Origin: Tetrastigma voinierianum
Lineage: Eukaryota > Streptophyta > Magnoliopsida > Vitales > Vitaceae
DNA length: 64,000 nt
Assembly (NCBI GenBank): GCA_016808115.1
Contig: JAEQBH010004438.1
Coordinates: 186,001-250,000 of the forward strand
Reading direction: 5' to 3'
Part shown: piece by piece, positions 1 through 11,330 of the stretch
Layout of the letters: each line of letters starts with the position of its first letter
How positions within the stretch are numbered: the stretch's first letter is position 1
The notes under the pieces: model-generated
The model's database searches: none
Seen by the model: the letters and a program-made list of their open reading frames with translations, nothing else
Told to the model about the DNA's origin: nothing
Made by a program: the position numbers and the translations under genes

Positions 1-519
1 TTAATAAGAATATATGCTAAAGTGAAAAATAAAACAAGTAAAGATTGCAATTAGATGAAAGATGAAGGAATTAAATGAAAAAATGGAAAAGAAGGCAAAA
101 ATGTAAAAGGCCAAACATGGCCTTATTTTGGAATCAAAATATCTCATTTTTTGTATATGAAGGAGAGCTCCTACGGGTAGGATAAGGGAGAAGAGAAGAG
201 AAGGAGAGGAAGAAGAAGAAGAAGAGAAGAGAAGAAGGAAGAAGGAAGGAGACAAGAGATCAAAGGTATGGATTTGTATGGTTTTCTATGGATTATAGTA
301 TGGAACTTGTAAGAGATTTGAATGACTCTGCTTTGAAGTGGATTTTTTTTATGGATACTTGTTCTCGAGGTTTGGAATACCTTTTGTTTGTGAATAACTC
401 TTGTTGGTTTGGTTGTGGTCCTCAATAGAGAAATGATATGGAGAAAATGTTAGGTTTTATGGGGAGATGTCGCCCTTTTTTTCAACCCATGTTTTTGTTT
501 CTAAATGATAACTCGTCAT
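1..519. other. Non-coding AT-rich DNA at the window edge
   Basis: No reading frame here has protein-like composition. A purine tract lies at 184-252. The layout (AT-rich sequence, purine tract, then a ~195-bp tandem repeat) resembles the leader of the probable LTR at 2160-5594, so this may be the remains of another long terminal repeat cut by the window edge. That is an inference. Confidence 0.4.
184..252 (+). repeat. GA-rich purine tract (GAA/GGA microsatellite)
   Basis: About 65 bases of almost pure purine built from GAA, GAGA and GGAA steps. The complementary strand reads as a Ser/Leu-rich open frame, which is a composition artefact. Confidence 0.85.
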
Positions 520-1015
520 CACTCATCCAAATTTAGTGATTCAATTTCTGAGTAAATCCACTTTTATGAAACAAAGGTTCGAAATAAGTATATCCAATTT
601 GACTCCATGAGACCCATAAAAATTGGCCAGTGATGCTTTTGTTGCCGACTCGATTACAGCCAGGTCCTAACGCCTGGCATTTCCAGGCCATAAGCCGCTC
701 ACACCCATCCAAACCGGCTGATCTAAATTTTGGGTAAATTAGACTTCTAGGAGAACAAATCTTCCTGGAAATAAGTATATCCAAATTTAGGACCCCATTA
801 GACCTAGAAAATTGGCCAAAGTAAGGGTTGAATTTTGTCCTTGAAATTGTCTCAAACAACCAATGAACTCGGGAGTAATTCTCGTTGTTTAAATCATAAC
901 TTAAGTTATAACGGGTCCAAATGAGGTGATTCAAATTTCTAGGCCAAAACTAGACATCAAGAATAATCTTCAGTAAGAAAGTAGGGTCAAATTCTAGCTG
1001 AAATGGACTAGAGCT
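520..1015 (+). repeat. Tandem repeat, period about 195 bp, ~2.5 copies
   Basis: A motif combining 'CCAAATTTAGTGATTCAA', 'AATAAGTATATCCAA' and 'AAAATTGGCCA' recurs. The unit starts near 529, 724 and 919, which is a spacing of about 195 bp. The copies have diverged. No coding content is seen. Such repeats are common in the untranslated parts of plant LTR retrotransposons. Confidence 0.65.
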
Positions 1016-2159
1016 GCATCAAACTATTCAGCACTGGTTATATAAATGTATTGTTATATTAAATAAATGCATCATAGTAATATGATTATGAGATAACATG
1101 TGTTATGAAAGTTAAAGATAATATATAATTGTGTTATATGAAAAGTACATTAAATGTTTATAAGAGATTATTTAAACAGTATCTCATAAGTATACATGAG
1201 ACGTAGGCATTCATGCATATGAGATATCTTTTTCTAATACTCCAAAGACGGAGTAAGAAAAGATAATAGCAAATGATTACCTGCTTAAGACCGGGTAGTT
1301 GGATAGATAGGCATGCCTGATAGATATACTTACCTCCAGAAGATACAAGCTTACGTGAGATATTTGTTTCATAAAGCCGACTTATTATTATCCATTCTAG
1401 ATCATTATAACACTCGTTTGGTCATATAAATAGAGATCACCTGTCTCGTACGCTGATAGTACCTTTCTGGGTACGCATGCTCTTTCCCGTATCCACTTCT
1501 AAGGTTTATGCATGCATGAAACATAAAAGCAAATGACAAGTATACGCAAATGAGATGTATACGACATAGAGACATGATATGAGAAGCTATTAGCATTACA
1601 TGTGATGATATGTAAACAAAGGACAAGTACATGCTGACAAGAACAAGAAGAAAAAATGTAAACGACCGAAATGAATAATGATATGATAAGAAAGTATAAG
1701 ATCGCATAAGCATGTGTAAATTATATGTATGGAACATATATAAGTACGTGTATATGACAAGGCACATGACATAAGTATATGATATGTTATATGTATATGT
1801 AAAAGCAATAAAGTGATAGTACTCTTATTAGTGGTCGTCCACGAAAGTTATTCCCACTAAGCGAAAGCTTATCACGTTTTCTTAATCCGTGTAGTACGTA
1901 AGCAGAGGCAAGAGGACGATAATCGCATCAATCTCCCGTGTCAACACATCATTCGTGCTCACTAAGACTTTTCGTCTATTTCAGACATGTAATATCCTTT
2001 TTGTTGTTCAGAAACAAATGAAGCAATGGGAATATTGTAAATAAGGAATAATTTCATGTATGGAGCTTGTATATATTTTGTAATCCACAAGCATGATATA
2101 CATGCTACGCGGTTTAACATTATATGATCAACAATCTTAAAGGCTATAGTTTATAAAAA
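1016..2159. other. AT-rich non-coding spacer
   Basis: Strongly AT-rich sequence with many short CATATG, TATATG and ATATGA words and no convincing coding frame. It lies between the ~195-bp repeat and the probable LTR that begins at 2160. I see nothing else that I can name. Confidence 0.5.
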
Positions 2160-2461
2160 TGATGACACCCTCACAATACAGTGCTCCGGGTTTGTAAACC
2201 CTGAAATCAATTCTCTCGGTGCAGAGTAAATGGTAATTTATTAAAAATCGAAATAAATTTTGATCTCGATGACGAAATCCAAGCCACCGCTGTAATCGCC
2301 TTCACTCGAAATATAGCACACGCCGACCCGAGATGCTCTAATTTTTTGCATTTTCAAGGTGACTAGAGTAAACATGACACTCAACGCATTGGGAAAGTGG
2401 CTCAAGACGAGACATCAGGTCAAGACGTGGAGTGTTTCAAACAAACGCCTCGCAGATGGGC

Positions 2462-2469
2462 TATAAAAA
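2462..2469 (+). promoter_or_regulatory. TATA box in the probable long LTR
   Basis: TATAAAAA lies about 300 bases inside the left end of the probable LTR and about 120 bases before the purine-rich leader. Position and sequence fit an LTR core promoter. Confidence 0.45.
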
Positions 2470-2585
2470 GACATGTGGAATCATGTCATCGAGTAAATCC
2501 ATGGTGTAATGGATGAGAGGATATGGGAAATCTTAAGAGCCAATGAAAATTGATACGTGGCAAGCGAGAGATAAGCCTCGCCCAT

Positions 2586-2680
2586 CTCGACCAAACAAAG
2601 GACGGGAGAAAAGAAAAGAGCAAGTAAAAGAAAGAGGGAAGAAAAAGAGAGAGCTTGTGAGAGAGAGACTCAATTCTCTC
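2586..2680 (+). repeat. Purine-rich leader with GAGA and CTCTCT words
   Basis: A ~70-base stretch of AAAGAAAAGAG and GAGAGAGA words is followed by a short TTCTCTCTCT segment, giving potential local base pairing. It lies just downstream of the TATA box and would fall in the transcript leader. Confidence 0.5.
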
Positions 2681-3334
2681 TCTAAATCTCCCGAGGATCT
2701 GACCGCGGCTTCAAGCTGAGCAAGAAGAGTTCATCCACGACAAGTGGCTAATGCCAGAGAGATTCCAGTCGGGAGTTTCGACAAAAACTCCAAGAGGTAG
2801 GGGTTTTCCTACTTTCGCCCTAACTGCTTAAGTGTCATTCAAATGGTTGGTCAGAGATGAAAGCCGCGAGCGGTCGTGCGAATCCATTCCAAGACTTAGC
2901 AGCGGCGCTTGAGATTTCGAGATCACATGACAAATTCGAGACTGATTTTCGACTAAGTAATTATCTCAGGTAGCCATTTTATGTGTGTTGTGAAGTTAAA
3001 ATGAACAATGGTGTTGGTCAGTTTGCCTTAAGGGAATGTTTTGGTTATGTTTTAAACTTACAGAAGCTGCCATATTGTGGTAGCACAAGACATTAACCGG
3101 ACTTTAGAACTGGTTTTGGCAGAAATAAAGGATTTTGGCAAAGGAGTCCATCGTAAATTGTAGCCACATCACGAACTTGATGTTAGTTTTTGAATTTCTT
3201 CAAATCTGACCTCTATAGCCCAAGTTATGTCTGGTTTACTGGAATGGGCCTGTGGAAGGGTTGTCCCATTGGGTTCGCCCTACCTGGTTCACTCCCTGGC
3301 TGGGTCCGTCCTATTGTCACCCTACTGGTCCGTC

Positions 3335-4375
3335 CATTAGGTCATGCATGACCTCCAACTTCGGAAGGTCATAACTTTCTCGTCTGAACTCTGATTTGAG
3401 TATTCTTGGACTCTATGGAAAGCCAATTGAATCAATATTTCAGCCATATCCCTATGGAGGATGATCAGCACTATACTGTTAGTGCCTACGGCTAGTGTCA
3501 ACAAGAGGCTGACCCTAGACTCCATGATCACTGTGACCTCCAACTCTGGGGTCATAACTTCTTCTGTCCGAATCTCGATTCGGTGTTCTTAGACTCTATG
3601 GAAAGATCCATATTATCAAGTTTCATCTGGATGTCTTTGGAGGGCAGTGGGTGACGGAGCCAATGGAAAGTGGCGTTCAAGTGCGGGCAGGTCATCCGTG
3701 GTTATCAGGCCACGGTGACTCCAACTTCCTAAGGTCATAACTTCTTCAACCAATCTGATTCGGTGTTCTAGACTCTATGGAAAGCCCACGGAGTCAAGTT
3801 TCATATGGATGCCTTTTGAGGGCAGTGGATGCCGGATCTGGCCGGAAAGTATGCTCAAAGAAGGTAGGCCATCCGGTAAGGCGTACTCTAGTCATGTGTG
3901 ATTCCAACTCTAAGGTCATAACTCTTCCATCCGACTCCGATTCTGTTCTCGGACTTCATGGAAATCCCATTGAGTCATTTCCAGCCAACACCTTGGTGGG
4001 CAGGGTGTTGGAACCTGCAGCAAGGCCGGTGAAGTAAGGTTGGCTGTCCGGTAAGGCAGCCTTGCCATGTAAGGACCTCCAACTCTCAGAGGTTCACACT
4101 TCTTCCACCCAATCATTCACCTTGTACTCTGAGCTCATCATTTATGACCAGCCGAATGCCTGGAGGGCGTGGGGTGTCGAAAGGCTACGAAAAGGGGCGT
4201 TCGTTAGGTAAGGTAGGCTAGACGGCATGTCGCCATTCATGTGTGACTCCAACTCTAAGGTCATAACTTCTTCGTCCGACCCCGATTCGTGTTCTAGACT
4301 CCTATGGAAAGCTCATTGAGTCAAGATTCCAGATAGGTGCCTGTGGAGTGCATTAGTGATCATAACCTTGCTGTA
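3335..4375 (+). repeat. Six-copy tandem array, period 173-190 bp
   Basis: A unit with the core 'AAGGTCATAACTTCTTC', then 'GATTCGGTGTTCT', then 'GACTCTATGGAAAG' starts near 3340, 3530, 3712, 3895, 4070 and 4243. The spacings are about 190, 182, 183, 175 and 173 bp. The copies have diverged, and short open frames cross them without similarity to known proteins. Related 'GGTCATAACTT' repeats occur widely in plant retrotransposon untranslated DNA. No function is claimed. Confidence 0.85.
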
Positions 4376-5744
4376 ATCACGTTTTGCACCTCAGGTGTGC
4401 GGTGCTGTTTCGTCAGATCAAAGTGAATAATCGGGTTTTAATACGACCATCGTGATGGCATGTCAGAGATCGGCTGTAGGTTGTCAGATGTAGGGACAAG
4501 CTTGAACTGAAAAACCGAAAGTCTCTAGGTTTCCTAAAAGGTTGTTTGATGTTGATGGATGATCGAACCAAACAGTTCATGATGCCAAGGGCCATGAGGT
4601 ACTGGCTGACGCCAAGTCCAAGATCAGGACTCATTGCGGTGTTATTGCCAGATGAATAACATGCAAGCAGAACACAGATATGTTAATGTATAATGTATGA
4701 TGTATTAACATATTGTACGGAGGAGAATTATATGTATCAATTATAATTATCCATGGTACGTCACGCTGCTTGTTCATATATATGCAATAATATTAACATG
4801 AATTATCAGGAAATGGTATATCGCATTTCATATGCAATCGGGGCAACCTGAATATTAAAGAGAGTGCATGATATGAAAGAAAAATGGAAAATGGTCATGG
4901 GTGCTGAATTACAAGGGAAGATTTTTCTAAGAATCGTTTCTAGAGCGGGGTCCAATCAGCTCATCTCTGAGGTCGACCCACGACCGTTTTTAAAATGATC
5001 CAGTTAATTCGCCGAGGGTAAATCCAATATATTTACCGGGAACTCAATAAGCAGGTTTTCGAGAACAAAACCTTTTGTTTTGAAAATCGATATTTTCTGC
5101 ATTTGTTTTATGAGTCGAGTACCGAAGTGGAAAGGGTGAGTCGCATTCTCATCCATATCATGTGCATTCAAGTAGATCATGTATTTGCTCGAATGTGTTT
5201 ATAGGTTGAAGCCACGTATGTGCACTTAGGTAGGAGTAACCCATGTAGGATAATTCAACTTATCAGCATCGTTCACCCCGTCGAAAGTGATCACTATTTC
5301 GTACAGAGCGATCGAAGACTAAGACTCACTAAAGACTAGATTATGAGTAGTTGAGTTTCTGACGGTGGCTTGTTAACTTTTGTATAACATGTATTAGAAT
5401 TCTTAATTTTAATACATGTTTGTATTAAGAGTGATGTATCAACTCTCGAACTATCGAATATAAATGGATGTATTGACGAGGATGATGTGTAGCCAAAGTG
5501 GCCATCGTTACTCATGTACGTGTCTCGTATCACGAGACGCCGTGATTTTCCACTCCGCTGATGGCTGTCACCGCACATCCGCTGGGGCGTCACAGTGGTC
5601 GGGACATCACACTGATATACAAGCAAAGATCCAAACTCCCTCGTCTGCACACCACAATAACTTTTCGCACTCGATCACGAAGGCCGCCAACATCCCCATG
5701 ACGATCCCCGTAAAAAGGGGCTCGTCAGAGCAAATAAGACAAAG

Positions 5745-6238
5745 ACACAGTCCCCGCTGACAACCTAAGCTCAACCGACATCATCTTCGTGATCACCGAT
5801 AAACGGGCAAACTAAGGGGAGAAACTAACCAATCAACGCCCACCTACGGATCTCTCCCGAGAAAGAAACATACCCCTGGGTCACACAACTAGTTGCTCAC
5901 TGGGAGATTCCCATGCCAGCCACCTACCAAAGGAGGTCTCATGGATGCCCCATCGCCTACAACATACCGTCAAGCAGCCGTCCCTCAATGCCATAAGGGC
6001 CGTTCCTTCCGCCTATCATATGATTATCAAATTTCCTAATCGCGAATGGGGCTGGATGGTTCGAGGAGATCGCATACTTAAGGAGCCGCTTACTCGCATC
6101 AATGAAACAAAAAGCGGCAGACAACATCTACATAGACGAAGCTCGACACGAGATGATTTGAGCACCCGCCCACGCCATCGAAGAACCAGAATCCGCATGT
6201 GCCTTGACGAACAAACAAACATCTCGGCCTACATCGAT
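5745..6238 (+). pseudogene. Tat protease C-terminal part and linker (copy 1)
   Basis: Conceptual translation gives 'LNAIRAVPSAYHMIIKFP', which matches the conserved end of the Tat protease domain just upstream of the RT linker. It is followed by a 'KQKAADNIYIDEA'-type linker. The protease normally cleaves the gag-pol polyprotein. The D-[TN]-G-S active site would lie further 5' and is not recognisable. Frame changes and stops interrupt the region. Gag is absent upstream. Confidence 0.55.
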
Positions 6239-7149
6239 CCAAATTAACCAAAGGCTTTGTGGACCTCCTCATCCACTTCTCAAACATAACAGTGGAAGTG
6301 TTCGCTCCAGCTGTGAGAATATCGGGGGACCAATCTCGCAGCTGATCACACATAGTCAACATCGCCCTCCTTCAAGCCTCACTAAGCAAAGAAGGGAGTT
6401 TCGCCCTAGAGAGGCAAAAGGCGATCGATGAATAAGTTCACAAGCTCTTCCAAGCCAAAGCTATCCGAGAAGGGACATCTCTGACTAGTCGGGCTAATGT
6501 AGTCCTCGCCAAAAAGGCAACTAAATGGCGACTGGTGATCGACTTCACCGATATAAACAGAGCCTATCCCAAAGATGGGCCTTTCCCTACTGATCGACCG
6601 GACATCGACACCACACCGGGCCACGAGCTTCATCTTCACGGACGCCGAGATACAAACTGTGATCGGATGGACCCCAATGACCAAGAGAAGATCCTTCATT
6701 TGTAACCCGGGCAAGGTACTTACTACTACCAGTGATGCCCTTCGTGTCAAGAACCAGGGCCACGTATCAAAGGCAGCTAAACGTATCGTTTCGTATGCAT
6801 CGAACATCTATGGAGGTATATAGATGACATGCTGGTAAACGGCATATTCAAGCTCCACATACCACTGCTAAGTCGCTCTGTGTTCGAAGAACTATAACAT
6901 GAAGTTAAATCCAACCAAAGCGCGCTCAGCCTAATCGAAAATTCTTCGCTCTACGGTCAACACTATGAATAAGAGGCAAATCCGCATAAGATAAAAGCCG
7001 TGCTGGACATGCACCCACCTTCGAACACCAAAGAAATTCAACGTTTGATTTGGAGAATAGCCGCCTCGGAAAGCCGCTTCAGATCCGCCAGATCCAAAGA
7101 AGAACAACCATTCTTTCCAAATTAAAAGGCTTTCCACCGAGACGCCTAA
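6239..7149 (+). pseudogene. Tat reverse transcriptase (copy 1)
   Basis: The linker before RT reads 'LLKHNSG...ITHS' near 6270-6360. RT then shows 'NVVLAKKATKWRLVIDF' at about 6495-6545, the 'NRAYPKD' motif just after, and the catalytic YIDDML at 6817-6834, with both aspartates kept. 'YNMKLNPTK' (about 6893) and 'KIKAVLDMHPPSNTKEIQRL' (about 6990-7050) mark the thumb/connection. The enzyme would copy element RNA into DNA. At least four frame changes and several stops split it, so it is a pseudogene. It is the best preserved RT of the three Tat copies. Confidence 0.85.
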
Positions 7150-7580
7150 AGGCGGGCAGCTGCCTCATGTTAGTTACACCCAGCTCCCTCCGCCTGCAAG
7201 TCCTCTCAGGCGAAGAACCCCACCTGATTCGGCCGCTTCGCATTTCTCAACCAACGCCCTAGTCGTGAGCGAGACGGGATACAAGAAATTTGGCCTACTA
7301 TCAAGAAATAACTCGAGGTGAGCAAATAAAGGTATCCAAAGATGGAAAAGTTAATCCTAGCATTGATAACCACAGCCAGAAGGCTTCAACCATGTTTCCA
7401 GACTCACACTATTGAAGTCCCAACAAAACACCCAATGAGACAAATACTACACAAGCCATAAACCTCGGGAAGACTGATAAAATGGGCCATAGAGCTTAGT
7501 GAGTTCGACATCAAATACAAGCCGAGGACGACCAAAGGGCGTGTTTCGTGCATTTCATCGTGAATTCACCCCCTCAAATA
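7150..7580 (+). pseudogene. Tat RNase H domain (copy 1)
   Basis: Recognisable blocks are 'RYPKMEKLILALITTARRL' at about 7331-7390 and 'GRLIKWAIELSEFDIKY' at about 7467-7520, both typical of the RNase H that follows RT in Ty3/gypsy elements. The first third is poorly preserved, and in-frame stops occur. In an active element this domain removes the RNA strand of the RNA/DNA hybrid. Confidence 0.75.
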
Positions 7581-7654
7581 ATTCCCTGGGCACAAATTTC
7601 TACCTGAAACTACTCAATTAATAACCAACCTACCTGTCTAGAGGCTATCCACGA

Positions 7655-8090
7655 CTAAAATGCAAATTCCCATGAGCTGCAGTCTGATTCGACCTCCCGA
7701 ATGGGATCGACGTGAGTACGACTAAATTTGTTTTACCTCCAACAACGAGGCCAAGTATGAAGTCACATAAATTTCTAGCTTAATCTCGCCATTCCATGGA
7801 AGCCGATCAACTGAGGTAATGCAAGGATTCCCAATTCCAGGGTAAAACAGATAGAGGACTTTCACGGCCGTGGGTGAGAAAATGATCCTTTACCTCAAAA
7901 AGGTGCGGAAGCTACTTAAAAAGTTCACATGGGTTCAGGTTAGGCATGTCCCAAGGGCAGAGACACGCGAGCGGATGCCTTGGCAAAGCTAGCAACAGCC
8001 CCACGGGAGGATCTAGACATAATGATACCGGTCGAGCACCTCCCATCACCCTCGGTGAACGTCGATGATGAAGAAGTGTCCCCTGGGTGA
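7655..8090 (+). pseudogene. Second (archaeal-type) RNase H-like domain (copy 1)
   Basis: Between RNase H and integrase lies a domain with 'EKMILYLKKVRKLLKKF' (about 7880-7930) and a remnant of the 'RADALAKLATAP' region, ending in 'IPVEHLPSPSVNVDDEEV'. The Tat lineage is known to carry an additional RNase H of archaeal type at this place, so this domain supports the lineage call. The same block is better preserved in copy 2 at 21774-21971. Frameshifts are present. Confidence 0.7.
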
Positions 8091-8189
8091 ATGTCCGAAA
8101 TGAGTCGACGGGTCCCCATCCGGGATTACCGCGGACCGAACCTCGCTGCCGATTCCAAAGGAGGGGCCCCTTAAGCTCAGACAAGGTCG

Positions 8190-9328
8190 ACTAGATTCAC
8201 CATTCATCGGGGGACCCTATATAAACGAGGCTTTTCGACACCCATCCTTAAATGCGTAGGAAAGGAAGACATCGATTACATGCTCAGAGAGGTGAATGAA
8301 GATATCTATGGCAACCATATCGGAGCTAGGTCCTTGGCAACAAAGACACTAAGATAGGGATATTATTAGCTTACAATACTCAAAGACGCCACAGAGCTAG
8401 TAAAAAAATGCAAGATCTCTCAAGAACAAGCTCAGATCTCTCACCTCCCTCCTGAGTCGCTGACCTCAATCACTAGCCCTTAGCCCTTCCAACAGTGGGG
8501 GCTAGACTTGTTAGGACCCCTACCTATTAGGAAGGGTCAATGCAAGTTTATCGTGGCAGGAGTGGATTACTTCACCAAGTGGGTCGAGGCGAGCCACAGC
8601 AACAAATCAATGAGCGTATGTGCAACTTTGTCGGGTGGTCCATGCGGTGTAAGTCTCAATCCCTGCAGTCCTCGTGCTCGATAATGGGAACAAAGCTCGA
8701 CAATCCCAAATTCGTAGATTTCGCGCCAAGCCTCGTAATCAAGAATTACTCATCCCCACTTCATCCAGCACCCAACGGACAAGCGGTGTCACTATAAGGA
8801 CTCTCAAGGCGCCGCAAAAGACTGAACTGAAAACTAAAGGAAAATGGGTAAATACTCCCGAGGTGTTAGCTGACTCCACAAAACTACACGCATCAAGAAA
8901 CCCAAGAAACCCAGACATCACCGACGCTTCGCACCTTAAACTGGGTAAATCCCGTCGAGGTCGGGCTAAAATCACCACCAGTTAAGTTCGCAACATTAAA
9001 CACAACGAGCAGATTCTCCGCCTCGAACCTCACCTCCCAAATAAAACGCGAAAGTAGTTCTAGTTGTCAAGGACCCGTGCATAAAAAGACAACAAAATAT
9101 TACAACCAAAAGGTCAGGCAAAGGAGTTTTAAGCCCGACGACCTAGTGCTAAAGAAACTCTTGCCAACAAGGAAAGACCCCACACAAGGGAAGCTAGGAC
9201 CTAACTGGGAAGGACCCTACGTGGTGTCGCAGATAGTCCGACCCGACAACTACGAACTTCAAACAAAAGAGGGAAAAACCTTACCACATTCTTGGAACGT
9301 TGAGCACCTCAAACGTTTCTGCCAATAA
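8190..9328 (+). pseudogene. Tat integrase (copy 1)
   Basis: Domain order is zinc-binding region (about 8260-8450), DDE core and C-terminal GPY region. In the zinc region 'GNHIGARSL' keeps one histidine and 'KKCKIS' one cysteine, while the partner positions read Asn and Ser. 'GLDLLGPL' (about 8498) holds the first catalytic Asp and 'VLDNG' (about 8670) the second. The 'NGQA' block before the catalytic Glu is broken, so the Glu is lost. The last 83 codons (9077-9328) are open, with 'FKPDDLVLKKLLP', 'GPNWEGPYVV' and the end 'HSWNVEHLKRFCQ'. No chromodomain is seen, as expected for Tat. Confidence 0.85.
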
Positions 9329-9589
9329 ACCTCGGATTGTAACTTTTAATAAGAAATTCATGGCTTTATATAATAACAAATTTTGTTCATTTTCTGGGCC
9401 ACCTAATATTCTCGCACAACAAAAAAAAAAGGAAAGAAAGAGACAAACATCATACAAGTACACACATTTCCAAAGACAGATTTCTTTATTTCAGCTTATC
9501 TCGAAGATTACAATTTCAAAGCCATTTCTACATCTCAGGAAATTACAATCAGCAAAGTCGTTCTTCACATCGGCCAACACCCGGTCAAG

Positions 9590-9795
9590 GCAAAAACCAC
9601 AAGAAAGGAAAGAGAAGAAGAAGGAGAAAAAGAAAAAGAAAAAGAAAAGGAAAAAGAGAGAGGAGGAAAAGGAAAGAGAAAGAGAGAGGAGGAAAAGGAA
9701 GGAGAAAGAGAGAAATGAGAAGGAGAAAAAGAAAAGGAAAAGGAAAGAGAAAGAAAAAAAGAAAGGAGAAAGAGAAAATAGAGGATAGGGAGAAA
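9590..9795 (+). repeat. 200-bp polypurine tract after pol (copy 1)
   Basis: About 200 bases of nearly pure purine (GAAAAAGAAAAAG and GGAGAAAGAGAG steps) begin about 260 bases after the integrase stop. The same tract occurs at the same place in copy 2 (20031-20235, as CT) and copy 3 (32155-32350). Long polypurine runs prime plus-strand synthesis in retroelements, but this one is far from where an LTR would start, so that role is only a guess. Mirror-like purine tracts can also form triplex DNA. Confidence 0.8.
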
Positions 9796-10190
9796 AGAGG
9801 GGAGGACAAGTATAAATTGAGATAAGCAGGGACTTTAAAAATATCCCTTTCCGAGCATACCGCCCCTCCGAATACGCCTCCGATCCAGCCCATCAACGGG
9901 TAAGACTAGTGGAATGTCAACCCCACAAGGGAGGAATTAGGAAAAAACTCCTACAAACCCCTCGAAGCATCATCACCCGACTGAGACATCGGCCGGCTAT
10001 AAGCAAGAAGGCTTGAGCCAATTATGACACATATCGTCAAAGAGATGCAGTTATTTATAAAGAAACCAGAACGCTTGGAAATCCACGCAGTCCGTTCCGA
10101 TTCTCCATATATCTGCATTAAAACCGCACGCGCCTTCCCCAGAGGAGGAAGACAAAAGAGCCGCCCCACTCTGCATATCAAGCCTCAGCC
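9796..10190 (+). other. Conserved non-coding block after the purine tract (copy 1)
   Basis: This block is found in inverted orientation at 19626-20030 (copy 2), for example as 'TTTCTTTATAAATAAC' on the other strand. It holds no clear open frame. It separates the purine tract from the GAGCC-type array. Its function is unknown; it probably belongs to the long 3' untranslated region of the element. Confidence 0.6.
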
Positions 10191-11330
10191 TTAGAATCAA
10201 AGGAGCCACATAACCAGAGCCTCAGGAAGACAAATTAACGAGCCTCAGAGCTCAATCTAAGAGAGAGACGTAGCTTGTGAGCCTTGCTCGCCTTCAACAA
10301 GCCTTACAAATTCAAAATCAAAGGGTCACGAGTCTGCGCTTCAAAAGAACCCGATGTACCTAAAAGGCTATGTACCCATGAGCCATGTACCTTGGTGAGC
10401 CACAGAAATTACCTAAAAGAGCCACGAGCCTGCAGAGCCTCAAGTAAATGTAATCAAAGGAGCCATGTAGCTCAGGAGCCTCGTTAAAGGATGTACCTTC
10501 AATGAGCCTCAGAGTTTAACCCAAAAGAGTCAATGAGCTCAGAGCCTCAGCAGCCTTAGTTTCAATGAGCCTTACAAATTTTAGAATCAAAGGAGCCACG
10601 TAGCCAAGAGCCTCAGAGCCTCGCCTAGAAATAGCCACGTAGCCAGAGCCTCAAGTAGCCGCTTCAACGAGCCTATAGCTCATAATCAAAGGGCCACGTA
10701 GCTCGCTTTCAAAGAGCCTCGAGCAGCCCAAAAGGCCAGTACGAGGAGCCATAGCTATACTAGAATGGGGCCTAAAGAGCCACGTAACTCGGGCTACGCA
10801 ATTAAAATCAAAAGGAGCCACATAGTCAGAGCTTTGGTGCCTCGCTCAACGAGCCTCGCAACTCGAACAAAAGAGCCATGTGGGGCCAGAGCCTCAAGGA
10901 AGACAGCTTCAAAGAGCCTTACAGCCTAGGAATCAAAGGGCCCACGTGTGAGCCTGGGCTTCAAAGAGCCTCACAAACTTCAAAAGGCCAAGTAGCCGAG
11001 GAGCCAGAACGCTTCCTAAAAGAGCCACAGCTCAAGAGCCATGCAAACGTAATCAAACATAGCTAGAGCTTTAGGCTGGCCAATGAGTCTCAGAGCCATA
11101 ACAAAAGATCCACGTAGCTCAGGAGCCTTGCGGCTCAATTTCAACGAGCCTTGCAACCTCAGTAATACTAACCCGCTTCAAAGAACCCGACGCCTCAGAA
11201 GGCCAATTAGCCAAGGAGCCATGTAGCCGGTCTTAGAAGATCCAAAAGAGCCACGTAGCCTGCTTCAGAAGTTCGCAGCCTCGCTTTCAAAGAGCTCAGA
11301 ACTGCTTTCCAAAGGAGCCCATACCAAATG
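10190..11330 (+). repeat. GAGCC-type degenerate tandem array (copy 1)
   Basis: More than ten variants of 'AATCAAAGGAGCCACGTAGCC' and 'GAGCCTCAGAGCCTC' follow each other at irregular spacing; six of them start near 10316, 10452, 10587, 10691, 10806 and 10931, so spacing is roughly 105-135 bp. It lies between pol and the antisense ORF, as in copy 3, and a related array is in copy 2. Variable tandem repeats in the 3' region of Ogre/Tat elements are known and can seed satellites. Open frames crossing it are chance. Confidence 0.75.

Larger units (their letters stand above)
2160..5594 (+). mobile_element. Probable long (3.4 kb) LTR, Ty3/gypsy chromovirus-like
   Basis: The left end reads TGATGACACCC and the right end GGGGCGTCACA, an imperfect inverted pair of the kind seen at termini of some plant chromovirus LTRs (TG..CA with GACACC/GGTGTC). 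A TATA box at 2462, a purine-rich leader at 2586-2680 and a transcribed-looking tandem array at 3335-4375 fit LTR order on the + strand. No polyprotein is attached on either side: to the right it runs straight into a truncated Tat element. No matching target-site duplication is seen next to either end. It could be a solo LTR. The family is uncertain. Confidence 0.4.

Noticed and set aside
1..425. Ser/Leu-rich frames on the - strand
   Set aside because: They come from the purine tract at 184-252 and AT-rich DNA, without any conserved motif.
3335..4375. CRISPR-like array
   Set aside because: Units are 173-190 bp, diverged over their full length and have no short identical repeats with unique spacers. 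The context is plant retrotransposon DNA.
9300..9788. 162-codon open frame rich in Lys, Glu and Arg on the + strand
   Set aside because: Most of it is the translated purine tract. The start overlaps the end of Tat integrase in another frame, so it is a composition artefact.
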